The position numbers and the translations under genes were made by a program. The notes under the pieces are model-generated. The model made no database searches and was not told where the DNA came from. It worked only from the letters and a program-made list of their open reading frames with translations. Below are positions 34,693 to 44,834 of a DNA stretch of 59,148 nt, in pieces. Positions within the stretch are counted from its first letter, which is position 1. Every line of letters starts with the position of its first letter. Source of the stretch: an uncultured Chloracidobacterium sp. (GTDB lineage: Bacteria > Acidobacteriota > Blastocatellia > Pyrinomonadales > Pyrinomonadaceae). Location: NCBI GenBank assembly GCA_937941715.1, contig CALDGX010000066.1, positions 1 to 59,148 on the forward strand, in the 5' to 3' direction.

Positions 34693-34755
34693 CGATAACA
34701 TTATCGAAAATTCTAATCTTGAGCAGATTATAACAGAGAGTTATCGCATTCAACA
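34693..34755 (-). promoter_or_regulatory. Possible pheA promoter with near-palindrome
   Basis: On the minus strand TATAAT (34727-34732) is a perfect -10; TGTTGA (34750-34755, spacer 17) or TTGAAT (34748-34753, spacer 15) could be the -35. Between the -10 and the start codon, CGATAACATTATCG at 34693-34706 is a near-perfect palindrome and a possible operator. Confidence 0.35.
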
Positions 34756-34883
34756 TAGTATTCCACCGCGTTTTCGGGCACATTTTGCGATCGAAGGCCA
34801 ATCTTTGGCGAAAATGGGTTAAAATCATTTCCGAGTCGTGACGGATCGATACGCATCAGGATAAACCTAAAGATAGGCCATAT

Positions 34884-35279
34884 ATGGAAACGGCGACAGC
34901 AGAAGTTCGCAAAAGGCACTCAAAACTCGGCATCGCCTCGACGGTCGTCGCGATCGGGGTCTGGCTTTATTTCGCGGCGATGTTCGTGCTTGTGTTTCAT
35001 GTGGACGGGTTCGCGGGCTTCCTTACGGATCTGTTTGTTCCGGAATCGCGTGGGATGACCGATCTTCGCGGGATGGGGGTCGGCGTGGTGCTATTTTCGA
35101 CAATATTCCTGCTTCTGCCCATTCTCGGCCACCTGCTCGGAACGATCCTCGGTACGGCCGGCCTCTTTGTCACATCCCGAAATCGCCTTTTCAGTGTGAT
35201 CGGGGTCGTGCTCAACCTCCTCCCTGCGGCGGTACTCTTCGTTTTGTTCCTGATCGGCGGACTTTCCCCGAACGCCTGA
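34884..35279 (+). CDS. Small integral membrane protein, unknown function
   Basis: A 131-residue protein with about three membrane segments: about 15-40 (IASTVVAIGVWLYFAAMFVL), 65-92 (VGVVLFSTIFLLLPILGHLL) and 105-125 (IGVVLNLLPAAVLFVLFLIG). A charged N-terminus precedes the first. No family recognised. It is divergent from pheA and probably sits in the inner membrane. Confidence 0.65.
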   Translation: METATAEVRKRHSKLGIASTVVAIGVWLYFAAMFVLVFHVDGFAGFLTDLFVPESRGMTDLRGMGVGVVLFSTIFLLLPILGHLLGTILGTAGLFVTSRNRLFSVIGVVLNLLPAAVLFVLFLIGGLSPNA

Positions 35280-35399
35280 CCAAGTTGACCGCCGGATTGC
35301 ACCAAAGCGTAAAGTAATACTCGATTTGCTTCACTAACGGCCGGCGGGCCTGTTGCTGATGTGTCACTAAGCCCAATGTTTACTATTATTTGGCATCCG

Positions 35400-35415
35400 T
35401 GGCACGGTGCTTGCG
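35400..35415 (+). promoter_or_regulatory. Near-consensus sigma-54 promoter
   Basis: TGGCACG (35400-35406), four bases, then TTGCG (35411-35415): all seven -24 positions match the consensus TGGCACG-N4-TTGCA, and GG and GC are ten bases apart. Transcription would start near 35425, giving a leader of about 45 bases before the ATG at 35472. A short inverted repeat GCGAT-TGTAC-ATCGC overlaps its downstream edge (35412-35426). Confidence 0.7.
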
Positions 35416-35471
35416 ATTGTACATCGCGAACCGGGTGCAGGACCCGAAATAAACAAGGGAGATGCAATCAT

Positions 35472-35804
35472 ATGAAAAAACTACTTACCGCAAGCTTGAT
35501 GTTGATGGTTCTGACCGTAATGGTGCCGGTCTTTTCCTCGACCGTTTCCGCTCAGACGCGTTACTACGGCAATGAACGCCGTTACACGTCGGGTTACAAA
35601 AAGCCGAGCATCTATCGGCGGCATCGAAATCTGATCAACATCGCGATCGGAACCGGCGGAGGAGCATTGCTCGGCGGACTGTTTGGCGGCAAGAAGGGTG
35701 CATTGATCGGTGCTGCAGCGGGTGCGGGCGGTTCGGCACTCTACACTTACAAACTCAAGCCGAAAAAGCGACGTTACCACGCTGATTACTACCAGCGATA
35801 TTGA
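35472..35804 (+). CDS. Exported glycine-zipper protein
   Basis: A 110-residue protein with a signal peptide (about 1-28, ending VSAQ). A basic, Tyr-rich segment (about 29-55) is followed by a glycine-zipper membrane segment (IGTGGGALLGGLFGG and ALIGAAAGAGGSALYTY, about 58-95) and a Lys/Arg-rich tail. Such proteins often sit in or on the outer membrane. I choose ATG at 35472, preceded by AAGGGAG; a longer open frame from 35361 has no other support. It is driven by the sigma-54-type promoter and closed by a terminator, so it is a single-gene unit. Confidence 0.78.
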   Translation: MKKLLTASLMLMVLTVMVPVFSSTVSAQTRYYGNERRYTSGYKKPSIYRRHRNLINIAIGTGGGALLGGLFGGKKGALIGAAAGAGGSALYTYKLKPKKRRYHADYYQRY

Positions 35805-35829
35805 TCGCCTGTCAGGCGAGATTAAAAGG

Positions 35830-35865
35830 AAAGGCCGCAACTCGATCGTGAGCTGCGGCCTTTTT
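35830..35865 (+). terminator. Rho-independent terminator
   Basis: AAAGGCCGCA (35830-35839) and TGCGGCCTTT (35854-35863) form a perfect 10-bp stem, with T at 35861-35865. It probably also serves the converging acyl-CoA dehydrogenase gene. Confidence 0.88.
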
Positions 35866-35882
35866 AGCGGGACGGCAACGGC

Positions 35883-37664
35883 CTAGTAGACGTAGGTGTT
35901 TGCCTGGATCATCGTATCGGCGATCCGCTGGCGTGCCGCAATGGTATTGATGGGCGAATTGTTCTTTGTGAATCGCTTCAGAGCGACCAACAAGGTTCGG
36001 CCCTCGTCGCCCTCGGCGATGGCCGCGATGGTGTTCTTGGCCTTGGCGTCGATCCGCTGGATCGCGTCATTGCAAAAAACGCTTGCCATATCGATGTAAC
36101 GGCCGGCGGCCTCCTCACCGTTTTTTTCTGCGTACTTTTTAGCACGCAAAATGGCGGTTTCCATCTGATACGCGTCCATGATGATGTCGGCACAGTTAAC
36201 GAGCACTTCCTGCTGTTCGCTGAGGGCCATCATGTACTTCTGAGCGGCGGTGCCGAGAGTCATCAGAGCGATCTTTTTGGCGTTTTGCGCCAGTTTGGTC
36301 TCGGCCGCGAGCAGGCTCGTGTCCTCGTCAAACGACATTTGCGGGTTGAGTATCTCGTCCATCAGGCCCTTGGCGGCCTGCAGCAGCCCGAGTTTACCCT
36401 TCATGGCCCGCTTCATCAGTTGGCCGGGAATGAGCATTCGGTTGATCTCGTTCGTTCCCTCGAAGATGCGGTTGATACGCGAGTCGCGATAGGCACGCTC
36501 GGCCGGATAGTCAGCCGAGTACCCGTAACCGCCATAGATCTGAACCATTTCGTCAACGACGTAATCGAGAGCCTCAGAACACGCGACCTTATTGATCGAC
36601 GATTCGACGGCATATTCTTCGATCGACTGGAGTTTGGTCGCGCTGTCGGCACCGTCGCCGATCAGGTGGTCGATCATGCCGACCGTTCGGTACGTGATCG
36701 ACTCAGAGACCCATGTGCGGATGGCCATCTCAGCAAGTTTATGCTTGATCGCACCGAATGACGAGATCGGTTTGTTGAACTGATGCCGCTCGTTCGCATA
36801 ACGAACCGCCTCGTGAATGGCCAGTTTGGCACCGCCGGTGACCGACGCTCCGAGTTTGAAACGGCCGACATTGAGCACGTTGAAGGCGATCTTGGCACCG
36901 TCGCCGACGTTGCCGATGAGATTGCCGACCGGGATCTTGCAGTCCGACAGTATGACCGCCGTCGTCGAGGACGATTTGATGCCGAGCTTGTGTTCCTCGC
37001 CGCCGGGACGACAATTTTCGCTGCGGGGAACGAGGAAGCATGAAAACTTGTCCTTTTCGCCGTCAACCTTGGCAAAAACGAGATATACATCGGCAAAGCC
37101 GCCATTGGTGATCCACATCTTTTCGCCGTTGAGCGTCCACGTCTGACCGTCGTCGGAGAGCTTGGCGACGCACTTGGCACCGAGGGCGTCGGAGCCGGAG
37201 CTTGATTCCGTAAGGCAGTATGCCGAAACGGCCTCTCCCGAGATGATCTTCGGTATCCATTCCTGTTTCAGCTCCTCGCTGCCCCAGTAGAGGATCGGAA
37301 GCAGGCCAATCGACGTTTGAGCTCCGTAGGTCGAACCAAAACCGCTGCCGCGGCCGACCATTTCGGCGATGATCACACCCGATGTTTGGTCGAGGGCCAT
37401 GCCGCCGTATTCCTCCGGAATATTGGCACCAAGCAGCCCCAGATCGCCGGCCTTTTTCAAGAGGTCACGGGCGATCTCCCAGGCGTGGTTCTCGAGAGCG
37501 TCGAGGTTTGGGACCACCTCGTTGTCGATATATTCGCGGCAGGTGTCGCCGATCATGCGATGCTCGTCGGTGAAATCCTCCGGCGTGAACATCTCAGCCG
37601 TTGTCGAATCAGCGATCAAAAACTCGCCGCCTTTTACGTATTCTTTTTCCATTTGTGCTTCCAT
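35883..37664 (-). CDS. Acyl-CoA dehydrogenase (long form)
   Basis: FAD enzyme for the first step of fatty-acid beta-oxidation. 593 residues, the length of the VLCAD/ACAD9-type class with an extra C-terminal helical domain (about 430-593). Motifs: LGANIPEEYGGM, CLTESSSGSDA, WITNGGFAD, and RINRIFEGTNEINRMLIPG with the catalytic Glu in FEGT. It is the last gene of the minus-strand beta-oxidation cluster starting at 43718, 113 bases after the thiolase gene; the gap holds a palindromic repeat. Confidence 0.95.
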   Translation of the reverse strand: MEAQMEKEYVKGGEFLIADSTTAEMFTPEDFTDEHRMIGDTCREYIDNEVVPNLDALENHAWEIARDLLKKAGDLGLLGANIPEEYGGMALDQTSGVIIAEMVGRGSGFGSTYGAQTSIGLLPILYWGSEELKQEWIPKIISGEAVSAYCLTESSSGSDALGAKCVAKLSDDGQTWTLNGEKMWITNGGFADVYLVFAKVDGEKDKFSCFLVPRSENCRPGGEEHKLGIKSSSTTAVILSDCKIPVGNLIGNVGDGAKIAFNVLNVGRFKLGASVTGGAKLAIHEAVRYANERHQFNKPISSFGAIKHKLAEMAIRTWVSESITYRTVGMIDHLIGDGADSATKLQSIEEYAVESSINKVACSEALDYVVDEMVQIYGGYGYSADYPAERAYRDSRINRIFEGTNEINRMLIPGQLMKRAMKGKLGLLQAAKGLMDEILNPQMSFDEDTSLLAAETKLAQNAKKIALMTLGTAAQKYMMALSEQQEVLVNCADIIMDAYQMETAILRAKKYAEKNGEEAAGRYIDMASVFCNDAIQRIDAKAKNTIAAIAEGDEGRTLLVALKRFTKNNSPINTIAARQRIADTMIQANTYVY

Positions 37665-37669
37665 AATGT

Positions 37670-37774
37670 TTAGCCACAGAGATCACAGAGAACACTGAGA
37701 ATCGGTTCTTTATGTTCTGGTTTTCTGGTTATCTGTAGCATTTCCTCCTAATCCCTGTGTTCTATGCGGCTAAA
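37670..37774. repeat. Imperfect intergenic palindrome (tttagccacagag type)
   Basis: tttagccaca at 37670-37679 and tgcggctaaa at 37764-37773 are imperfect reverse complements, and inside them acagagaacac (37686-37696) faces ctgtgttct (37755-37763). It occupies almost the whole gap between two cluster genes and looks related in its ends to the element at 1358-1446. Confidence 0.6.
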
Positions 37775-37777
37775 TTG

Positions 37778-38956
37778 TTAATCCAGTCTTTCGAATATTC
37801 CTGCCGCGCCCATGCCGCCGCCGACGCACATCGTGACCATCCCGTAGCGTTTGCCGGTTCGCTTGAGTTCCTGCAGTATGGTCGCCGTCAGCTTGGCTCC
37901 GGTACAGCCTAACGGGTGGCCGAGTGCGACAGCCCCGCCATTGACATTGACCTTGGCCGGATCCATTCCGAGCACCTTCATAACTGACAAGCCCTGCGCG
38001 GCAAACGCCTCGTTAAGCTCGAACAGGTCGATCTGGTCCATCGTCAGGCCGGCAAGCTTCAATGCCTTAGGGATCGCATAGACCGGGCCGATGCCCATTT
38101 CTTCGGGCAGGCATCCGGCCGTGGCAAACGAGACGAATCTCGCAAGAGGCTTGAGGCCGAGTTCATTTGCTTTGTCCATCGACATCACGACCGCCGCGGC
38201 AGCACCGTCGGACATCTGCGACGAATTGCCCGCGGTGACAGTGCCCTTGATGTGAAAAACGGGCTTGAGCTTTGCGAGTCCCTCGATGGTCGAGTCAAAA
38301 CGCGGGCCTTCGTCGGTGTCGAAAACGACCTCCTTGCGGCGGACGCGGCCCTTTTCGTCGAACTCGTCGACGTGGACGTTCATCGGCACGATCTCGTCCT
38401 TAAATTTGCCGGAAGCGATGGCCGCGGCGGCTTTTTGGTGCGATGCGAGTGAAAACTCGTCGGCCTGTTCGCGGGTGATCTCGTATTTTCGTGCGAGATT
38501 TTCGGCCGTCAAACCCATGTTGAGGTAATAGTCGGGATACGTATCGACGATCGCCGGATTGGGCCGCACGACGTTGCCGCCCATCGGGATCATCGACATC
38601 GTCTCAAGGCCGCCCGCCACAATGCAGTCAGCACCGCCGGTCGCGATCCTGTCTGCCGCCAGGGCGATCGTCTGCAATCCGGACGAGCAATAACGGTTGA
38701 CCGTCATCGCCGACGTTTCGACCGGCAGGCCCGCCGCGATCATCGCCGTGCGAGCGACGTTCATCCCCTGCTCAGCCTCGGGGAACGCACATCCCATGAT
38801 CACGTCATCGATCAGCGAAGCGTCAACGCCCGCACGAGCGACCGCCTCTTTGATGGCCGCCGCCCCGAGGTCGTCCGGCCGCGTGTTACGCAGCGTGCCC
38901 TTTGGAGCCTTTCCCACAGCCGTTCGCACGGCCGATACTATTACCGCATCTTTCAT
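37778..38956 (-). CDS. Thiolase (acetyl-CoA C-acyltransferase/acetyltransferase)
   Basis: Last step of beta-oxidation (or acetoacetyl-CoA formation). 392 residues with the nucleophile C90 (NRYCSSGLQ), H347 (GGAVALGHPLGCTGA) and C377 (MCVGGGMGAAGIFE), the full thiolase set. It lies between the 96-residue unknown gene (12 bases) and the acyl-CoA dehydrogenase. In company with FadE- and FadN-like enzymes a degradative (FadA-like) role is likelier than PHA synthesis. Confidence 0.95.
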   Translation of the reverse strand: MKDAVIVSAVRTAVGKAPKGTLRNTRPDDLGAAAIKEAVARAGVDASLIDDVIMGCAFPEAEQGMNVARTAMIAAGLPVETSAMTVNRYCSSGLQTIALAADRIATGGADCIVAGGLETMSMIPMGGNVVRPNPAIVDTYPDYYLNMGLTAENLARKYEITREQADEFSLASHQKAAAAIASGKFKDEIVPMNVHVDEFDEKGRVRRKEVVFDTDEGPRFDSTIEGLAKLKPVFHIKGTVTAGNSSQMSDGAAAAVVMSMDKANELGLKPLARFVSFATAGCLPEEMGIGPVYAIPKALKLAGLTMDQIDLFELNEAFAAQGLSVMKVLGMDPAKVNVNGGAVALGHPLGCTGAKLTATILQELKRTGKRYGMVTMCVGGGMGAAGIFERLD

Positions 38957-38968
38957 ATATATTACCCT

Positions 38969-39259
38969 CTAACCATCGATCTTTTTTGCGACCCGGTGAA
39001 CGTCGATCATTCTCGCCGTTCCTTCGCCACCGCTGGTCGCCTGGGCGGCGTTCATCTGCCAATAGTTCAGCGCCTCTCGGTATTTGGCAATCTGTTCCTC
39101 GCCGCTGAGCAAGTCGCCCCAATTCTCATAAAACGAACCGCGGACCTCGCAGTCAGGAAAATATCCTTCGCCGCGGTCGGTAGCCGCGAGCATCGCGGAT
39201 TCGGCTTCGGCATAATTGCCCGCAAGTGCCGTGTCACGCCAATCGATTGCCCGGCTCAT
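38969..39259 (-). CDS. Small protein of unknown function
   Basis: A 96-residue helical protein (GNYAEAESAMLAATDRG, EEQIAKYREALNYWQ resemble TPR-like helices weakly). No signal peptide. Its start overlaps the ybaK stop by four bases (ATGA) and it ends 12 bases before the thiolase gene, so it is part of the same transcript. Function unknown. Confidence 0.7.
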   Translation of the reverse strand: MSRAIDWRDTALAGNYAEAESAMLAATDRGEGYFPDCEVRGSFYENWGDLLSGEEQIAKYREALNYWQMNAAQATSGGEGTARMIDVHRVAKKIDG

Positions 39260-39729
39260 AACGCTACCTCGATATCCTCGATCCTCAATACCCGTTTCAA
39301 CTCGCCGGGATCGATCTCGACCAAGAAACCTCGCTTACCGCCGTTGATATAGATCTTGTCGAGATCAAATATCGTTTTCTCGACATAAACCGGCATTGCT
39401 GTTCTCGTGCCGAAGGGCGAAGTGCCGCCGACGAGATAGCCGGTCCATTTATTCGCACGCTCGGGCGTCGCGGGCTCGATCGATCTCACGCCCAAATGCC
39501 GGGCAAGATTCTTGGTCGAGACCTGACGGTCGCCGTGCATCAGCACGATCATCGGCCGTTTCTCGTTCGTTTCAAATATCAGGGTCTTGATGACCGCATG
39601 CTCGTCCACGCCGAGCTGCCGGGCCGATTCGCCAGTGCCGCCCTTCTCAACATAGTCGTAAAGCCGCGGCACGAACTCGACCTTTTGCTCTCTCAAAAAT
39701 CTGACCGCCTGAGTGACCGGAAAATCCAT
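39256..39729 (-). CDS. ybaK: YbaK-type Cys-tRNA(Pro)/aminoacyl-tRNA deacylase
   Basis: Editing enzyme that hydrolyses mischarged tRNA. 157 residues with the family pattern: TQAVRFLREQKVEF, KTLIFE, the conserved Lys-containing QVSTKNLARHLG, and the signature YLVGGTSPFG, followed by IYINGGKRGFLVEIDP. Length and GGTSPFG match YbaK well. In the middle of the beta-oxidation cluster, coupled by overlap to the 96-residue gene. Confidence 0.92.
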   Translation of the reverse strand: MDFPVTQAVRFLREQKVEFVPRLYDYVEKGGTGESARQLGVDEHAVIKTLIFETNEKRPMIVLMHGDRQVSTKNLARHLGVRSIEPATPERANKWTGYLVGGTSPFGTRTAMPVYVEKTIFDLDKIYINGGKRGFLVEIDPGELKRVLRIEDIEVAL

Positions 39730-39795
39730 AAGAACTGTCGGAACTGCCTCCCTAAAGGGGCGGCCGGTTCGTCAATTTATCGGACTGGCCGCCCG

Positions 39796-40365
39796 CTAAC
39801 GCAGGCGGTTCTGACACTCCTTGTACCTGAAACAGCTCACCAGATGATCGTTCACCATCCCGGTCGCCTGCATGAACGCGTACATAATGGTCGAACCGAC
39901 AAAGTTGAACCCGCGTTTCCTAAGGTCTTTCGAGATCGCGTCTGAGATCTCAGTCTTTGCCGGTACGTCGCCGAGCCCTTTCCACTTGTTCACGATCGGC
40001 TTGCCGCCGAAAAATCCCCAAATGTAAGCGTCGAACGACCGAAATTCCTTCTGAACGGCCAGGAAAGCCTTTGCATTCGACCTCGCCGACCAGATCTTCA
40101 GCCGATTTCGGATGATGCCTTCGTTAAGCATCAATTTCTCAAGTTTCGAGTCCGAAAACCCCGCAACTTTCGCCGGATCAAACCCCGCGAACGCCTCGCG
40201 ATACGCTTCGCGCTTCCTGAGCACCGTGTCCCAGCTCAATCCCGCCTGAGCTCCCTCGAGAATCAGAAACTCGAACAACAGCCGGTCGTCGTGTACGGGC
40301 ACGCCCCACTCAGTGTCGTGATACGGGATATTCAGTTCGTTCGATGCCCAAGTGCAGCGTTTCAT
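39796..40365 (-). CDS. tag: DNA-3-methyladenine glycosylase I
   Basis: Removes 3-methyladenine from DNA. 189 residues with MKRCTWASN (zinc Cys4), YHDTEWGVPVHDDRLLFEFL, and the C-terminal MQATGMVNDHLVSCFR that supplies the His and Cys zinc ligands. All Tag signatures are present. Three bases after the small exported-protein gene and 66 before ybaK; a DNA-repair gene inside a fatty-acid cluster. Confidence 0.95.
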   Translation of the reverse strand: MKRCTWASNELNIPYHDTEWGVPVHDDRLLFEFLILEGAQAGLSWDTVLRKREAYREAFAGFDPAKVAGFSDSKLEKLMLNEGIIRNRLKIWSARSNAKAFLAVQKEFRSFDAYIWGFFGGKPIVNKWKGLGDVPAKTEISDAISKDLRKRGFNFVGSTIMYAFMQATGMVNDHLVSCFRYKECQNRLR

Positions 40366-40368
40366 AAA

Positions 40369-40815
40369 CTATGGTGCCTTTTCGATCTTTTCCGCCACCA
40401 TGTAACAGCCCGGGTGGCTGCCGTCGGTCGGCGGAGTATCCAAAACATTTACGATCGCGGTTACCTTTACCTTTTGGGTGCGCTCGATAAATTCGCCCTT
40501 ATCATCCTTAAGTTTCAGGCCTTTGCCCTTTTCGTATTCATCGATCGAGCTGCTGCCGGTGCCCTTGTCAATGCTCGCATTGATCGACTTTTCGTCTTCG
40601 AGCTTTTCTTTAAAGGCTATCGGGCAACGCATCGGCTGGCCGTAACCGCTCGAGCACATCGCACTGCCCATATTGTCTAAAAATCCGACGACTTCGACGC
40701 GTTTGTCATCATTTGCCTTATCGCAAATACCTGCGTACTGCACCGCGACGGGCGCACTGCAGTTGAACTTGAGCAAAGCCATGCCGATGACGGAAAGTGT
40801 AATTAAGATCTTCAT
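40369..40815 (-). CDS. Probable exported or lipoprotein, unknown function
   Basis: A 148-residue protein with a hydrophobic N-terminus (MKILITLSVIGMALLKFNC); a Cys at 19 follows, but the preceding KFN is not a typical lipobox. The mature part has five more Cys, possibly disulfides (AGIC, SAMCSSGYGQPMRCPIAF, HPGCYM), and a central VEVVGFLDN...KVKVTAIVNVLD pattern that suggests an OB-like barrel (weak). It overlaps the DUF4442 gene by four bases and precedes tag by three. Confidence 0.65.
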   Translation of the reverse strand: MKILITLSVIGMALLKFNCSAPVAVQYAGICDKANDDKRVEVVGFLDNMGSAMCSSGYGQPMRCPIAFKEKLEDEKSINASIDKGTGSSSIDEYEKGKGLKLKDDKGEFIERTQKVKVTAIVNVLDTPPTDGSHPGCYMVAEKIEKAP

Positions 40816-41282
40816 TGATTAAGTGTCTCCTTGCGTTTTGAAATATAGATGGTCTTTTCAATGAACGCATGCACAACGGAATTCTTGTCCTTTAATTCCA
40901 GGTTGTAAACTCGATCTATCGAACGTTCTGTCTCAGCAAGCCGTTTGATCTCGTCGATCTCCGTGGTTGACAGTGCAAAATCGGCATAAAGAGTGCTTTT
41001 GCCCGGTTTTTTGAACCGAATGGCCGCCGCCTTGTCCCAGATCACATATTCCGGCCCGAGTATTCGGATCAGCATCAGCATATAGATCGGATCGACGGCT
41101 CCGTAAATGCTCCCGCCGTAGATCGTGCCGACATAATTGCGGGTCCGCCACGACAGAGGTATTTTGACGCTGACATCACGCCAGTCTTCCGAAATGTATG
41201 TCACCCGCCCGCCCGTCCCGCGATATGCAGGAAACAGGTTAAATCCCCAGCGGAAACTTCTGCTTCTGAAACTTTCAGGCAT
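40812..41282 (-). CDS. DUF4442 hot-dog fold protein (probable thioesterase)
   Basis: A 156-residue protein matching DUF4442, a hot-dog-fold family related to acyl-CoA thioesterases: FNLFPAYRGTGGRVTYISED, RNYVGTIYGGSIYGAVDPIY and a C-terminal AFIEKTIYISK. In a beta-oxidation cluster, an acyl-CoA thioesterase role is a fair inference but not shown. 30 bases after the large 3-hydroxyacyl-CoA dehydrogenase gene. Confidence 0.82.
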   Translation of the reverse strand: MPESFRSRSFRWGFNLFPAYRGTGGRVTYISEDWRDVSVKIPLSWRTRNYVGTIYGGSIYGAVDPIYMLMLIRILGPEYVIWDKAAAIRFKKPGKSTLYADFALSTTEIDEIKRLAETERSIDRVYNLELKDKNSVVHAFIEKTIYISKRKETLNQ

Positions 41283-41312
41283 AAATTATCAAATAACAGT
41301 TCTGACGGGCAA

Positions 41313-43718
<2,406 letters not shown>

Positions 43719-43763
43719 AATGTCCTCAAAACCGAAATATTAGTACTTAAGAAATTGAGCAAG

Positions 43764-43793
43764 ATTATAACTGAATGAATATTCATTCAGCAA
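43764..43793 (-). promoter_or_regulatory. Promoter with FadR(TetR)-type operator of the beta-oxidation cluster
   Basis: On the minus strand: -35 TTGCTG (43788-43793), 18-base spacer, -10 TATAAT (43764-43769). The perfect 20-base palindrome CTGAATGAATATTCATTCAG (43771-43790) fills the spacer. It fits the known FadR operator of Bacillus (TGAATGANTANTCATTCA), whose TetR-type repressor is released by long-chain acyl-CoA. A bound repressor here would block RNA polymerase directly. No copy was seen before the downstream genes, so the cluster is probably one transcript. The repressor gene is not in this window. Confidence 0.85.
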
Positions 43794-44000
43794 GAACTAT
43801 TTTAAATTTTCGCTGGAGATCGTCGATAAAAGTCAGGGCGGCAGGTGAGGGGAATTACAATTTGAGGACAATAGATCGGCACTTGTGCGATACTCTAAGG
43901 CTCATGGGCCGGTGAAATCCGTCCGAGCCGCAGCGTGCCGTGCAGTGGTCAACCAAATCGCACCGGCAAGCATCTATATACTGACCCAAAGAGAGTAATG

Positions 44001-44819
44001 ATGAAAAGATCAGTTATTTTCAGCATCGTTTTTGTGATAACGTCGGCGACCGCGTCTTTTGCGCAGGGGACCACGATCGTCCGCAAGGAACTGCCTCCGG
44101 CCGAGATAACCCGGATCATCAAAAAGGTCTCGGAAAACGAGTCGGCGTTTCGTGAGGCACTTAAAGATTATGTCTTTATCCGGCGGGCGTCGTTGAGCAA
44201 TATCGGGCTGGGCGGACAGATCACCGGCACGTACCGCCGTGATTCGTTCATGACGTTCAATTCGGACGGCGGCCGTTTTGAAAAGATACTGTTCGCGCCC
44301 ATCTCGACCCTGACGGAAATGTCGGTCACACCCGAGGATCTCGAGGACCTCGGGGGAGTAAATCCCTTCGCCCTCGAACCGTACGCGATCCCCCAATATA
44401 ATTTCAATTATCTCGGGATCGAGCGGATCGACGATTTTGACCTTTACGTTTTCGACGTCGCACCGAAGGTCATTCCCGACCCGAAAAAGTCGAAACAGCG
44501 AATGTTCGTCGGCCGAATATGGGTTGACGTCCAGGATCTGATGATCCTCAAATCACGCGGGAAGGCGGTGCCCGAGACCAAGCAGAACAAGTTTCCGATC
44601 GTTGAGACGACTCGCGAGCAGATCGACGGCAAGTACTGGTTCCCCGTTGACGCCAGATCTGACGACGATCTCGTCTTTGACAATGGGCAGGTCGTTAAAC
44701 TGAGGATGCGAGTCAAATACTCGGATTACAAGGTCGGACGGACCGACGTCAAGATCCTCGACGATGTGACCGATCCGGAAGTGAAGCCGACACCGTCGCC
44801 GACGCCGAAAAAGCCATAG
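44001..44819 (+). CDS. Exported LolA-like (outer-membrane lipoprotein-sorting-like) protein
   Basis: About 272 residues; start taken as ATG at 44001 (GAGAG five bases upstream; ATG at 43998 is an alternative), opening a signal peptide that ends SFAQ. The rest resembles exported LolA-like proteins of Acidobacteria: FREALKDYVFIRRASL, YRRDSFMTFNSDGGRFEKI, MFVGRIWVDVQDLMILKSRG, YWFPVDARSDD. It ends with a Pro/Thr-rich tail (PTPSPTPKKP). Function unknown. It converges with plsC. Confidence 0.75.
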   Translation: MKRSVIFSIVFVITSATASFAQGTTIVRKELPPAEITRIIKKVSENESAFREALKDYVFIRRASLSNIGLGGQITGTYRRDSFMTFNSDGGRFEKILFAPISTLTEMSVTPEDLEDLGGVNPFALEPYAIPQYNFNYLGIERIDDFDLYVFDVAPKVIPDPKKSKQRMFVGRIWVDVQDLMILKSRGKAVPETKQNKFPIVETTREQIDGKYWFPVDARSDDDLVFDNGQVVKLRMRVKYSDYKVGRTDVKILDDVTDPEVKPTPSPTPKKP

Positions 44820-44834
44820 AATGTCAGCCAAACG

